Assembly: GCF_900176255.2 (NCBI RefSeq)
Contig: NZ_FXEG02000005.1
Span: forward strand, 248,001-312,000
DNA from: Mycobacterium ahvazicum
GTDB taxonomy: Bacteria; Actinomycetota; Actinomycetes; Mycobacteriales; Mycobacteriaceae
Direction: 5' to 3'
Length of the DNA: 64,000 nucleotides
Positions 8,563-17,076 of this stretch are shown piece after piece. A model generated the notes under the pieces. The model saw nothing but the letters and a program-made list of their open reading frames with translations, made no database searches and was not told the DNA's origin. The position numbers and the translations under genes are program-made. Numbering within the stretch: the stretch's first letter is position 1; each line of letters starts with the position of its first letter.

Positions 8563-10266
8563 TCAGGCGGTCCGGGAATCCGAGCGCCGACGCTGGGCCC
8601 GGACCCTCGCGATGTGGTCGGCGAGCCGCACACCCAGCGCGATGCCGAGCAGTGTCGGGTTGGCCTGGCTCGACGTGGGCAGTACCGACGTGCTCGCGAT
8701 GTACAACCCGCGCACCCCGTGCACCTGAAGGTTCGCGTCCACCACGCCGTCCTCGGGGGCCACCGACATCCGGGTGGTGCCCACCTGATGGAAACCACCC
8801 ATCTCGCCCAGGTACTCGCGCACCAGGCCCTCGACGTCGTCACTGAGCCATTCCACCGATCCGGCACCGTGCCGGCGCAGGTGTTCGTCGATCAGGCCGA
8901 CGGCCTTGCGCACGCTGACCAGATCGTCTTCGGAGAAGTGCATATGAGTGCGAATCCTGCGCATTCCCAAGGCATCCCGTTCGTCGGTCAGCTCGACGCG
9001 GCTCTCCCAATGCGGAAGATGCTCACCGTGGTAGTGCAGCGCATAGGTGTTGTCGGCGCTCTTGACGAAAAACCCCGGCGCCTTGCGGCCCCTGCGCACG
9101 AACCTGGCGTAGGGGAACGTGACCGCGAAGCGGATCGACGGAAACAGGTCGCGGACGATGTTGCGCAGATGCGCCAGAACCCGGGGCGAGCCGGCCCGCT
9201 TGGTGTGTGCCTCACGGATCGCCGCCGCCAACAGGAAACGACCGAACGGCGAGATCAGCGTCAGGTAGACGCCCGACAAAATACCGCTGCCGTGGCTCGG
9301 GTCGCTGATCGCCGGATTCACCAGCCACACAGCGGCATTCGGCATCCCGGCGTCCCGCAGCAGCTGGGGGTCGAAGGTGAAGCGGCGCCGGACGTACACG
9401 CCGTCGCGGTCCCGCTCGTAGGCGTGGATGACCTTGTCGGTGTTGAAATGCACGCGCGCGACCCGGGCCTCGACGTGCGACATGTACCAGTGCCCGAGGT
9501 GGCCGCCGGCGTTTCCCAGACCTGCCGGATGGTGCCGATCGGACACCATCAGCAGCCGGGTTGCCTCCAGTCCGCCCGTCGCGATGATGTAGTCCCGCGC
9601 GACGACCCTGCCCTGCCGGCCTGCGAGTGTCTTGACCACGAGATGGTCGACGGCGTCGCCGGCCTCGGTCGTCACGATCTCGGTGCAGGTGAGCCCGGTC
9701 CACAGCGTCAGAGTGGGGGCGTCGCGCAACGCGCCGCGGTATTCGCGGCCGAACCGTGTCGGCAAGGCCCAGCGTTCCAGATCGGTGGTGCGCACCGCGC
9801 CGTCCGGAAGCCCGACCACCATACTGTTGTCCGCGATCTCGGGGATCTCACGCGCATTGAATTTCGCCTGACCGCACCCCGCCCAATCGCAGGCTCGTTG
9901 CCGGTAGGGAGCGATGTCGTCGTCGCCGATCGGCCAGGGCGCCCGCGCGGTGATCGGCCGGTCCTCGAAATCGATCGGGTCGAACTTGACGCAACGCCCG
10001 CCCCACAGCGCCGTGGTTCCGCCGACCTGTCGCCGGACCGTCAGCTCGCTGCGCGCATGGAAGTAGTCGTCCTGGTGCGAATCGAGAGTCGCCAGGTCCT
10101 GCGCCGCTTGGTCGGTGCGCTCGAGGCCGCTTTCGATCAACGCCACCCGCACGCCGGCCCCGGCGAGTTCCAGCGCCGTGGCGATGCCTACCGCGCCGGC
10201 CCCGACGACCACGACGTCGGTCTCGATCGTCGTGAAAGCGGCGAACTCCTCCGGGCCGCGGATCAC
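8563..10266 (-). CDS. GMC-family FAD-dependent oxidoreductase
   Basis: 567 residues. The start is the GTG at 10266, which overlaps the aldo/keto reductase stop (GTGA); an upstream open extension is ignored because it lies inside that gene. The N-terminal dinucleotide motif VVVVGAGAVGIATALELAG binds FAD. The C-terminal GMC_oxred_C region has HQVGTTRMS (catalytic His region) and STSVLPTSSQANPTLLGIALG. GMC enzymes oxidise alcohols, often sugar hydroxyls. Paired with an aldo/keto reductase in one operon, it may set the oxidation state or stereochemistry of a sugar carbon, by oxidation then re-reduction; this is inference. It is the last gene of the minus-strand operon 15221-8563. Confidence 0.85.
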   Translation of the reverse strand: MIRGPEEFAAFTTIETDVVVVGAGAVGIATALELAGAGVRVALIESGLERTDQAAQDLATLDSHQDDYFHARSELTVRRQVGGTTALWGGRCVKFDPIDFEDRPITARAPWPIGDDDIAPYRQRACDWAGCGQAKFNAREIPEIADNSMVVGLPDGAVRTTDLERWALPTRFGREYRGALRDAPTLTLWTGLTCTEIVTTEAGDAVDHLVVKTLAGRQGRVVARDYIIATGGLEATRLLMVSDRHHPAGLGNAGGHLGHWYMSHVEARVARVHFNTDKVIHAYERDRDGVYVRRRFTFDPQLLRDAGMPNAAVWLVNPAISDPSHGSGILSGVYLTLISPFGRFLLAAAIREAHTKRAGSPRVLAHLRNIVRDLFPSIRFAVTFPYARFVRRGRKAPGFFVKSADNTYALHYHGEHLPHWESRVELTDERDALGMRRIRTHMHFSEDDLVSVRKAVGLIDEHLRRHGAGSVEWLSDDVEGLVREYLGEMGGFHQVGTTRMSVAPEDGVVDANLQVHGVRGLYIASTSVLPTSSQANPTLLGIALGVRLADHIARVRAQRRRSDSRTA

Positions 10267-11225
10267 GCGACAGCACCTTCCCGGAACTGCGCGACGAGGC
10301 CGAGGAACCGCGTCAGGGTCTCCGCGTCCAACGGCGACGAGATGGCGCTCGCCGCTTCGGCGATTCGGTGCGGCTTGGTAGTGCTGTAGAGAATCGCGGG
10401 CGATCCGGTCGCCGCGGCCGACGACCCGATGATCAGCTTCGGCAGCACGCCGGGTGCCAGCGGATCGAGTTGCAGGGCCTCGCGCCACTGCGCGGCCAGC
10501 CGCTGGTCGGCCGACAGCGCCGCGGACAGCGACGTGTACGGCCTGTTCAGCACGCCGAACGCGAGATCGGCCGGGCGCGGCGCGGGATTGAGCACATCGC
10601 TGCGGTATTGGCTGACGCCCTCGGGCGCGAACGCCGCCGCGAAATCCACCTCGAGCCCCTCGTCCTGGGAGACGCCCCAGGCGCGAATCTTGCCCTGCTG
10701 CTTGGCGTTGTCGAAGAACTCACGCAGTTCGCCGTCGCGCACCGTGTCGCCGGGCTTGGGCGCATGCAGGAAGAGGATGTCGACGTAGTCGACGCCCAAC
10801 GCGGCGAGGCTCTCGTCGAGGCTGCGCGCCGCGGTCGCCGAGTCGTAGTCCCGGGCAGTCGTGTCGGGTCCCTGGCGTCGCTTGACGGCGCGGCGCAGCG
10901 CCGGCGCCTTGCGCAGCAGGGCCCGCGCCGGGGCTTGATACCGGGCGAGCCGCCGGGCGGCTCCGCCGACGTCGATGCCGAACTTGGTGGCAATGGTGAC
11001 GGCGTCGCGACCGACCGTGCGGACGAACGCCCCCAGTTCCGCCTCGGCCATTCCGAGCCCATACATCCGCGCGGTGTCGAAGTGGGTGATCCCGCTGTCC
11101 ACCGCGCTGCCGAGGACGGCCATCCGCTCCCTGCGCGACGGCGACTGCATCAATCCGCCGCAGCCGAAACCGACCGCACTCACGGCGAGGTGCGGTCCCC
11201 GCAGTTCAACTCGCTTCAATCGCAC
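10263..11225 (-). CDS. Aldo/keto reductase
   Basis: 320 residues if begun at the GTG at 11225, where the sequence reads VRLKRVELRG; this overlaps the end of the upstream glycosyltransferase by 20 bases. The AKR fold is supported by GFGCGGLMQS, the catalytic tetrad in order (Asp and Tyr in HFDTARMYGLG, Lys in ATKFG, His in FLHAPKPGDT), and RAWGVSQDEG. NAD(P)H-dependent reduction of a carbonyl is expected. It shares a four-base overlap with the GMC oxidoreductase, which suggests the two act in sequence on a sugar or sugar nucleotide. Confidence 0.85.
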   Translation of the reverse strand: MRLKRVELRGPHLAVSAVGFGCGGLMQSPSRRERMAVLGSAVDSGITHFDTARMYGLGMAEAELGAFVRTVGRDAVTIATKFGIDVGGAARRLARYQAPARALLRKAPALRRAVKRRQGPDTTARDYDSATAARSLDESLAALGVDYVDILFLHAPKPGDTVRDGELREFFDNAKQQGKIRAWGVSQDEGLEVDFAAAFAPEGVSQYRSDVLNPAPRPADLAFGVLNRPYTSLSAALSADQRLAAQWREALQLDPLAPGVLPKLIIGSSAAATGSPAILYSTTKPHRIAEAASAISSPLDAETLTRFLGLVAQFREGAVA

Positions 11226-12219
11226 AGCCCCCGTAAATCCGGCGAAGTTCGGCGTCAATGATTTGGGGGCTGCGCGTCGCCGCGATGTGCTCTTGGCCGC
11301 GCAGCCCATCGCGCTCGGCCAAACCCGGATCGCGCAGGTAGCGGCCTATAGCCGCGGCCAGCGCGGGCACATCGCCGACGGGCACGAGCATACCCGGGTC
11401 CGATGCGATCTCCGCTGTTCCGCCCACCGGGGTGGCCACGAATGGCCGCGCGCCGGCGAGGGCCTCGGTGAGGATCATCGGCATGCCTTCCGCGTAGGAC
11501 GGCAGGACGACCACGCGCACCGTCCGGAGCAGATCGCGGATCTCGTCGGGGTGTACCGGGCCTTCCACCGACATCCGCTCGGTGGGCGGCGGGGTGTAGT
11601 CGTCGATGCGCCCGACGATCCGAAGATGCCCGTCGATGCCCTGGTCAAGCAGCAACCGCCAGGCGGCGACCAGGTCGTCGACACCTTTGCGGCGACCGAC
11701 GGTCCCGGCGAACAGCGCCACAGGCGGCGTCAAGCCGGCCGGTGGGGCATCACGATCGATCGGGATCGGGTTGGCGACCACGGAGGTGCGCACGGACGGC
11801 GCCACCGCCGCAACGGCGACACGCGCTTCCTCCGACAACACGATCACGTGGTCGGCACATTTCAACGTGGCTCCCACGAAGCGTGGCCGCGTCGCAGCGA
11901 AGTCGTGAAAATCGGAGCCGTGGATGGTGACGATGATCCGGAAGCCGCGCGCTCGCGCCAGCCGAATCAGCGGTCCCTCGCGCAGCCACGCTCCGCCGTT
12001 GGAGATATGGAAATGCACGATAGCCGGGCAAGCGGTGCGGGCCAGCGCCACGCCCGCGCGGGCCGTGAGCAGAAGGCTCTTCGCGTGGTTGCCGCCGTCC
12101 CAGGTGGACAGGACGCGGATGTCGTCCGCGCCGATCTTGTTGTCACGGATGACCCGGATGACGGACTGCGTCCCCCCGAAGCTGTACATGTCGGGGCCAA
12201 CGTGGGTAACGGCTAACAC
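11206..12219 (-). CDS. GT4-family glycosyltransferase
   Basis: 337 residues from a GTG with a GGGAGA-type ribosome binding site just upstream. GT-B architecture: DMYSFGGTQSVIRVI near the N-terminus, HGSDFHDF and SEEARVAVAAVAP mid-protein, then FAGTVGRRKGVDDLVAAW, LRIVGRIDDYTP and the EX7E-type block PSYAEGMPMILTEALAGARP. It probably adds one sugar to the lipid-linked repeat at the cytoplasmic face of the membrane. The 81 bases between it and the Wzy-like gene (12220-12300) hold no other gene and no obvious terminator, so it should be on the same transcript. Confidence 0.87.
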   Translation of the reverse strand: MLAVTHVGPDMYSFGGTQSVIRVIRDNKIGADDIRVLSTWDGGNHAKSLLLTARAGVALARTACPAIVHFHISNGGAWLREGPLIRLARARGFRIIVTIHGSDFHDFAATRPRFVGATLKCADHVIVLSEEARVAVAAVAPSVRTSVVANPIPIDRDAPPAGLTPPVALFAGTVGRRKGVDDLVAAWRLLLDQGIDGHLRIVGRIDDYTPPPTERMSVEGPVHPDEIRDLLRTVRVVVLPSYAEGMPMILTEALAGARPFVATPVGGTAEIASDPGMLVPVGDVPALAAAIGRYLRDPGLAERDGLRGQEHIAATRSPQIIDAELRRIYGGCAIEAS

Positions 12220-12300
12220 CCGGCTAGGTCTCCCAGCAAACTGGCCACCAGGTCAAGATAAACCAGGTCAGCGCCGGTCTGGGTAACGCTTTGAAAAAAT

Positions 12301-13776
12301 TCAGCTGGGCGCGGCGGCCAGCTCCGGAATCTCGTCGACGGTGTCGCGGCCCGCCTCGCGGTCCCGGTGATCCAGCCCAGCAAATCCCATCGTCGCTCCG
12401 AGGGCCAGACCCAGCGCCAACGCGTCCATCGGCATCTCGGGCAGCGGCCAGACCGCGGAAATCGCTAGCAGACTGGTGCTGACCGCCGCGCTGATCTTGG
12501 CCGGCGCCGACGCGCGTCGGGCCGCCTTGAGAATGGGGGTCGCCGCGAACCACGCGAACACCGCCACACCAACCGCCCCGGCCTTGGCCAGCCACCACTG
12601 ATAGAAGAGGTGCGAGTAGGTGGGACCCAGCTTCCAGGAGAAGGCGTCCGGGTCGTTCCCGGTCGGCAGCTGATAGGCGTAGCCGAGACCGTGGCCGAAG
12701 ATCGGCGCCTCGGCGATCGCGGTGTTGAGCCGGGCGTTTTCCTGCAGCCGGTCCAGCGTCGACTGGTCGACGGCCAGCGCGCTCGTCGAAATACCGCCCA
12801 GCACCCGTTGGCCGAACGCGGTGAACTGATCGCTCAGCCACGCCCCGGCCTGCGAATGCTGCAGCAAGAACAGCGATCCGGGCACCGTGATCGCCAAGGC
12901 CGCCAAGCTCACCAACACGACGGTGCCCAGCCGGCGCAACGCCGGCAATCCGAAGCTGGAAAGCAGGGCGACCAGCGCGGCGACCACCATGGCGATCAGC
13001 GTGTTCCGGGAGAAGGACAGCAGCGAGATGATCAACGCGGGCGGACCCAGCGCATAGAACATCATCGGCTTCACCCGGCCGACGATCGCGGCAGCGACCA
13101 GCGCGGAGAGCACGGCGGTGGCCGGTGGCTGAGTGGACAGCACGATGCGCAGTGCCTGGCCGGCGCCCGTCGCCTCTTCCAGGCTTTCCGCCCGGCCGGC
13201 CAACCGGACGGCGTGCAACGAACTGACGATCGCCATGGCCGCCGAAAACCAGAGAATGACGATCATGACGCGGACCAGCCACTCAGCGTGATGGCCCCAG
13301 ACGACGAGCATTCCCAGCACGAACCCGGCCACCATCTCCAGCAGCGTCGTCGATTCACGCGCCACCATCAGGTCGTCATGCCCGGCCCAGAATCCATAAA
13401 AGGTATAGAGCACCACGGTTATCGCGAACCCCCCCGGCAGGAGGTAATCGGAGAACCGGGGTCTGACTTTGGGAAGCAGATATAAGATGGAGAGCAGGGC
13501 CGTGATCTGGTAGGCGTAGATCGCGACCGGGCCGATGACCTTTCCGACGTGCAGGCCCTCCGGCAGCGCCGCGAACGCCCCGAAGAACGTGACCGCGACC
13601 ATCCCTTCTGGCTTCACCCAGTACACGACCAGGCAGAACAGGGCCGCGATCAGGAGCACGCCCTCGGTGGTCCGGCGTACCGAGAACACGCCGAACAGGA
13701 AGCATCCCAACAGGAACACCGTCAGCGCAGCGGCAGCCACCACCAGGCGGTCGCGACTGCGCAGGTAGGGAATCAC
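12301..13776 (-). CDS. Wzy/O-antigen ligase-like polysaccharide polymerase
   Basis: 491-residue integral membrane protein with around a dozen hydrophobic segments. There is a large soluble loop at about residues 310-390 (LQENARLNTAIAEAPIFGHG), the position and composition of the periplasmic loop of Wzy/WaaL-type O-antigen polymerases and ligases, with the common FGxG-type motif (IFGHGLGYAYQL). It should join repeat units on the outer face of the membrane. It overlaps the co-polymerase gene by four bases (13773-13776), as expected for a Wzz-Wzy pair. Sequence alone cannot exclude a ligase function. Confidence 0.8.
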   Translation of the reverse strand: MIPYLRSRDRLVVAAAALTVFLLGCFLFGVFSVRRTTEGVLLIAALFCLVVYWVKPEGMVAVTFFGAFAALPEGLHVGKVIGPVAIYAYQITALLSILYLLPKVRPRFSDYLLPGGFAITVVLYTFYGFWAGHDDLMVARESTTLLEMVAGFVLGMLVVWGHHAEWLVRVMIVILWFSAAMAIVSSLHAVRLAGRAESLEEATGAGQALRIVLSTQPPATAVLSALVAAAIVGRVKPMMFYALGPPALIISLLSFSRNTLIAMVVAALVALLSSFGLPALRRLGTVVLVSLAALAITVPGSLFLLQHSQAGAWLSDQFTAFGQRVLGGISTSALAVDQSTLDRLQENARLNTAIAEAPIFGHGLGYAYQLPTGNDPDAFSWKLGPTYSHLFYQWWLAKAGAVGVAVFAWFAATPILKAARRASAPAKISAAVSTSLLAISAVWPLPEMPMDALALGLALGATMGFAGLDHRDREAGRDTVDEIPELAAAPS

Positions 13777-15221
13777 GCCGACCCGCTGATCTTTCCCCGA
13801 TAGGCGCGGGCCGCGGCCCTGCTGTGCACCGACGGCTGGGCATCGGTCAGCACGGTTCCGACGATGTTCGCGCCGGCGGTACGCAGCGCGGCCAGGGCGT
13901 CGGTGAGTTCGTCGACGGTAGTGCGATTCGCACGCACCACCAGCACCGTGGCCTGCACCGCGCCGGCCAGCAGGCCGGAGTCGGCCGTGGCCAGCACCGG
14001 CGGGCCGTCCACCACGGTCTGGCCGAACCGCGATGACAGGTTCGCCAGCACGTTGTCGATCACGTTCGGCGTGAACGCGCTGGCGGGCACGCCCTCGCCG
14101 CGCCGGCCGGACCGGGCCGCGAGAAGGAACAACCGCGAAATCGGGGTCGCGCGTACGGCCTGCACGGCGATGCTGGGGTCGGCCAGCGCATGCGCGAGTC
14201 CTTCACCCGACTCGACGCTGAGCAGACCGGCGATCACCGGCCGCCGGGTGTCGCCCTCGACGAGCAGCACGTCCTGGCCGAGTTCGGTGAAGGCCCGAGC
14301 CAGGTTCAGCACCGTCGTCGTGGTGCCCTCGCCGCCGAACGGTGCCGCCACCAGCACCCGGCGGGCATCGGGCCCCATTGCCCGGCTCAGCCGGGTGCGC
14401 AGACCGCGCACCGCGTCGTCGAATGCGATGTCGGTGCCGAATTTCGGTGCGGTGCCCCGCTTTCCGGGCAGCTCTCCCAATGTCGGCAAGCCGGACAGCT
14501 CTTCCAGCTTCTCGCGGGTGCGCACGGTGCGGTCGGTCGCCTCACGGGTCAGCGCCACCGCGACGCCCAGCAGCAGGCCGGCGATGAGGCCCATCGCCAC
14601 GTTGCGTACCGGCGACGGGGCGATCGCGTGAGTGGGCACTCGGGGCGACTCCACCACGCGCGCCCTGGCTACCGGCAACGGCTTGGCCGACGGCTGGCCG
14701 GGCACCTCCGACGGCAGGGGTGTGTCACCGGTGTCGGGTCGGGGTGCGGTGCTGCTCTGCGGCGCGCCGTTGGTCGAGTGCGCGGTCACGCCGAGCGTCG
14801 GGACCATCGTCGCGAACTGGTCGGCCATCGCCCCGGCCAGCGCCGCGGCGCGGGTCGGATCGGTGTCCTTGACAGAGATCGTGAACAGCATCGACTTCGC
14901 GGTGTATTTCACCTGCGTCTGACTCACCAGGGCATCGGGACTCATCGGGACCTGCAGCTGGCTGATCGCGCGCTCGGCCACCGTGCGCCCGCCGGCGATC
15001 TGGGCGTAGGACGACAGCCGCTCCTGCGCGGTCAGCGTGCCGTTGTACAGCTCGGTGAGGTCGGTGGCCCCGGAGAACGAGATCAGGATCGTGGCCGACG
15101 ACTGATAGTGCTTGGTCTGCAACGCCGTAACGACCACCGCGCCGAGCACACATGCCAGGAACGCGCCCGCTGCCAGCTTCCAATGCGCCACGATAATCCG
15201 GACAAAAGTACGGAAATCCAT
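13773..15221 (-). CDS. Wzz/BY-kinase-like polysaccharide co-polymerase with degenerate Walker A
   Basis: 482 residues. The N-terminal Wzz domain has a membrane helix at about 18-34, an extracytoplasmic part, then a Pro/Ser-rich linker and a second helix at about 207-224. The C-terminal cytoplasmic part is a CapB/Cps-type P-loop domain. The Walker A position reads FGGEGTTTT (about residue 295), where BY-kinases have GEGKST: the phosphate-binding Lys is missing. The A' motif reads LLVEGDTRRP instead of LLVDxDxRxP, and the C-terminal tail has a single Tyr rather than a cluster. It is probably a chain-length regulator without kinase activity. It is the first gene of the five-gene minus-strand operon; the 172 bases upstream (15222-15393) contain the likely promoter but no further gene. 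Confidence 0.8.
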   Translation of the reverse strand: MDFRTFVRIIVAHWKLAAGAFLACVLGAVVVTALQTKHYQSSATILISFSGATDLTELYNGTLTAQERLSSYAQIAGGRTVAERAISQLQVPMSPDALVSQTQVKYTAKSMLFTISVKDTDPTRAAALAGAMADQFATMVPTLGVTAHSTNGAPQSSTAPRPDTGDTPLPSEVPGQPSAKPLPVARARVVESPRVPTHAIAPSPVRNVAMGLIAGLLLGVAVALTREATDRTVRTREKLEELSGLPTLGELPGKRGTAPKFGTDIAFDDAVRGLRTRLSRAMGPDARRVLVAAPFGGEGTTTTVLNLARAFTELGQDVLLVEGDTRRPVIAGLLSVESGEGLAHALADPSIAVQAVRATPISRLFLLAARSGRRGEGVPASAFTPNVIDNVLANLSSRFGQTVVDGPPVLATADSGLLAGAVQATVLVVRANRTTVDELTDALAALRTAGANIVGTVLTDAQPSVHSRAAARAYRGKISGSA

Positions 15222-15393
15222 CGAATCAGTACCCTTCTAGTAGCTCAGCGGGGCTAGAGCATCCATTCGGTCTCCTAAACGCCCGCTGCGCAAACCCAAC
15301 GCTCATTATGCAGCATCGTCAAATCGAGATCCGATCGTCCGCCCAGGCAGTGGCGGACTTTTGCGTGGTTTGCCGACGCACCCTACGCGCCCT

Positions 15394-17067
15394 TCACTGC
15401 CGAGGCGGGGAAGTGACCACCTCGCGCGGTATGTCGACCGTCGCCAGGGGGTACCACCCGGTGCCGTCGCGCCCGTCGCGGGCCAGCTGCATCGGCGGAT
15501 AGTTCACCACGTGCGAGGCGCCGGGTTTGTGCTGCTGCCAGGTGGCCGCCGCCTGCAGGGTGTAGTTGCCGGGCGGCAAGCTGCCGATGTCGACGGTCAC
15601 GGTTTCGTCGGCCGACGCCGGCGTGGGTTCGCTACCGGAGTTGTCCCCGCGCACCAGGGTCTTCAGATTCACGGTCGATTGCATCTCTCGGACCACCGCC
15701 CCGGTGAAATCCACCAGCCGGTAGCCGGGGACCCATTTCTCGGAAGCGCCGGCCGCGCCGTAGTTGGTCCAGGTGACGCCGATCGTGGCTTCCCCGTCGT
15801 GCGACGCCTGCGAGCCTTTGCGCGCCTCAGCCGAATATCGGTAGCCGGCGACGACGTTGGCTTTCGACCACAGCAGGAACAGCGCCGGGTCCATCGGCGA
15901 GGTCGCGTTCACCGCCGGGAAGTTGAAGCTCGACGTCATCGACACGTGGTACTTGACGACGTCGCGCAGTCCCTTCTCGTAGTAGCTGTTCGGGTCGGTC
16001 CCGTCGGGCAGCTGGCACCACTCGGTGATCACCAGTCCCGACGCGAGCCGGTCCTTGATCTGCTTGACGAGCGGATCGTTGAGCTGCACGTAGTGCGAGC
16101 CGCCGGACTCGGCCCACACCGGCAGCGGTGCGTAGACGCCGAGGCAATCCGACCGGATACCCACCGGCGCCGACAACGCTTTGGTGACCCAGTCGGCGAA
16201 CAGCTGTCGCACGATGTCCACGTTCATCGGGGTCACCACCAACTGGGTGTGGGGGAAGGCGTTGACGTTCGCCGCCACCAGCTTTGCGATCGACGCGCTG
16301 GTGATGTTCTGGTCCCGAAACTGGCTGTAATACCCCAGCTTCGCGACGCTCTCGTCCGGCGACGGGCCCGGCGCGTTCAGCTTGTCGCGCAAGTAGGCGA
16401 TGTGGTTTTCGCTGAAGTCGCCGTAGCCGGAAAACTCGAAGACGCTCAGCCGCTCGTCGCGGTCGTAGCGGCGGCCCAGCGCGGCCAGCAGCTGGCCGAA
16501 CGCGTCCAGGTAGCGCGGGTCATTCCAGTTCGGCACCACCTGCGTCACCCCGGGTGTCCACCAGTACTTGGGCGGCGAGGGATAGTCGGTGGCCACCGGC
16601 CGCATCCAGTCGGGAATGGCGATGCTCGTGTTGGACGGATAGACGGTGTCGCAGCACGAGCTGTAGGCGACGATCCGGATCGTCAGCCGCATGTTGCGGC
16701 CGGCCAGCTTCGTCAACGCGTCGTCAATCGCGCTGAAGTCGAACTTGGCCTCGTCGGGAGCGTCGGGCGGCAGCGTGCTCGGATCGACAGGCTGCAACTG
16801 CCGCCAGGTGAAACGCATGCTCGCGTCATACGACGCCGGCCACGACCCGTACCGGCGCTGCGCGGGATTCGCCTGTGGGAAAAGCGGCATCATCAGGTCC
16901 TCGTACTGGCCGCGCAGTGGATTCGGCACCTCCTGCACGCCCAGCGGGATGGCCGGGCCGGCGATCACGCTCAGCGGCTCGGGGTCGGTCGTCTTGCTAC
17001 ACGCGCTCAAAACCAGCGCCGCGCATACCGCAACGGCCACCGTGCAGTTGCCCAGTCTTCGGATCAC
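15394..17067 (-). CDS. Secreted lipoprotein, DUF4832-like glycan-active candidate (copy 1)
   Basis: 557 residues with a lipoprotein signal peptide: charged start MIRRL, hydrophobic core, lipobox LSAC with Cys23. After it comes EVPNPLRGQYEDLM, typical of DUF4832/glycoside-hydrolase-like TIM-barrel proteins, and FDFSAIDDALTKLAGRNMRL resembling a barrel strand-helix unit. The C-terminal third looks like a beta-sandwich. It is a paralogue of 19067-20623 with long shared blocks (NPLRGQYEDLM, PASYDASM, WRQLQP, DKLNAPGP-type inserts differing). It probably sits on the outer face of the membrane and may bind or trim the polysaccharide made by the neighbouring locus. No catalytic pair can be assigned with certainty. 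Confidence 0.7.
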   Translation of the reverse strand: MIRRLGNCTVAVAVCAALVLSACSKTTDPEPLSVIAGPAIPLGVQEVPNPLRGQYEDLMMPLFPQANPAQRRYGSWPASYDASMRFTWRQLQPVDPSTLPPDAPDEAKFDFSAIDDALTKLAGRNMRLTIRIVAYSSCCDTVYPSNTSIAIPDWMRPVATDYPSPPKYWWTPGVTQVVPNWNDPRYLDAFGQLLAALGRRYDRDERLSVFEFSGYGDFSENHIAYLRDKLNAPGPSPDESVAKLGYYSQFRDQNITSASIAKLVAANVNAFPHTQLVVTPMNVDIVRQLFADWVTKALSAPVGIRSDCLGVYAPLPVWAESGGSHYVQLNDPLVKQIKDRLASGLVITEWCQLPDGTDPNSYYEKGLRDVVKYHVSMTSSFNFPAVNATSPMDPALFLLWSKANVVAGYRYSAEARKGSQASHDGEATIGVTWTNYGAAGASEKWVPGYRLVDFTGAVVREMQSTVNLKTLVRGDNSGSEPTPASADETVTVDIGSLPPGNYTLQAAATWQQHKPGASHVVNYPPMQLARDGRDGTGWYPLATVDIPREVVTSPPRQ

Positions 17068-17076
17068 GTAGCGATG

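Noticed and set aside
8224..10389. Long plus-strand open frame antisense to the GMC oxidoreductase
   Set aside because: It is low in coding character (Arg/Ala/Pro-rich, no domain) and mirrors the third-position GC of the real minus-strand gene.
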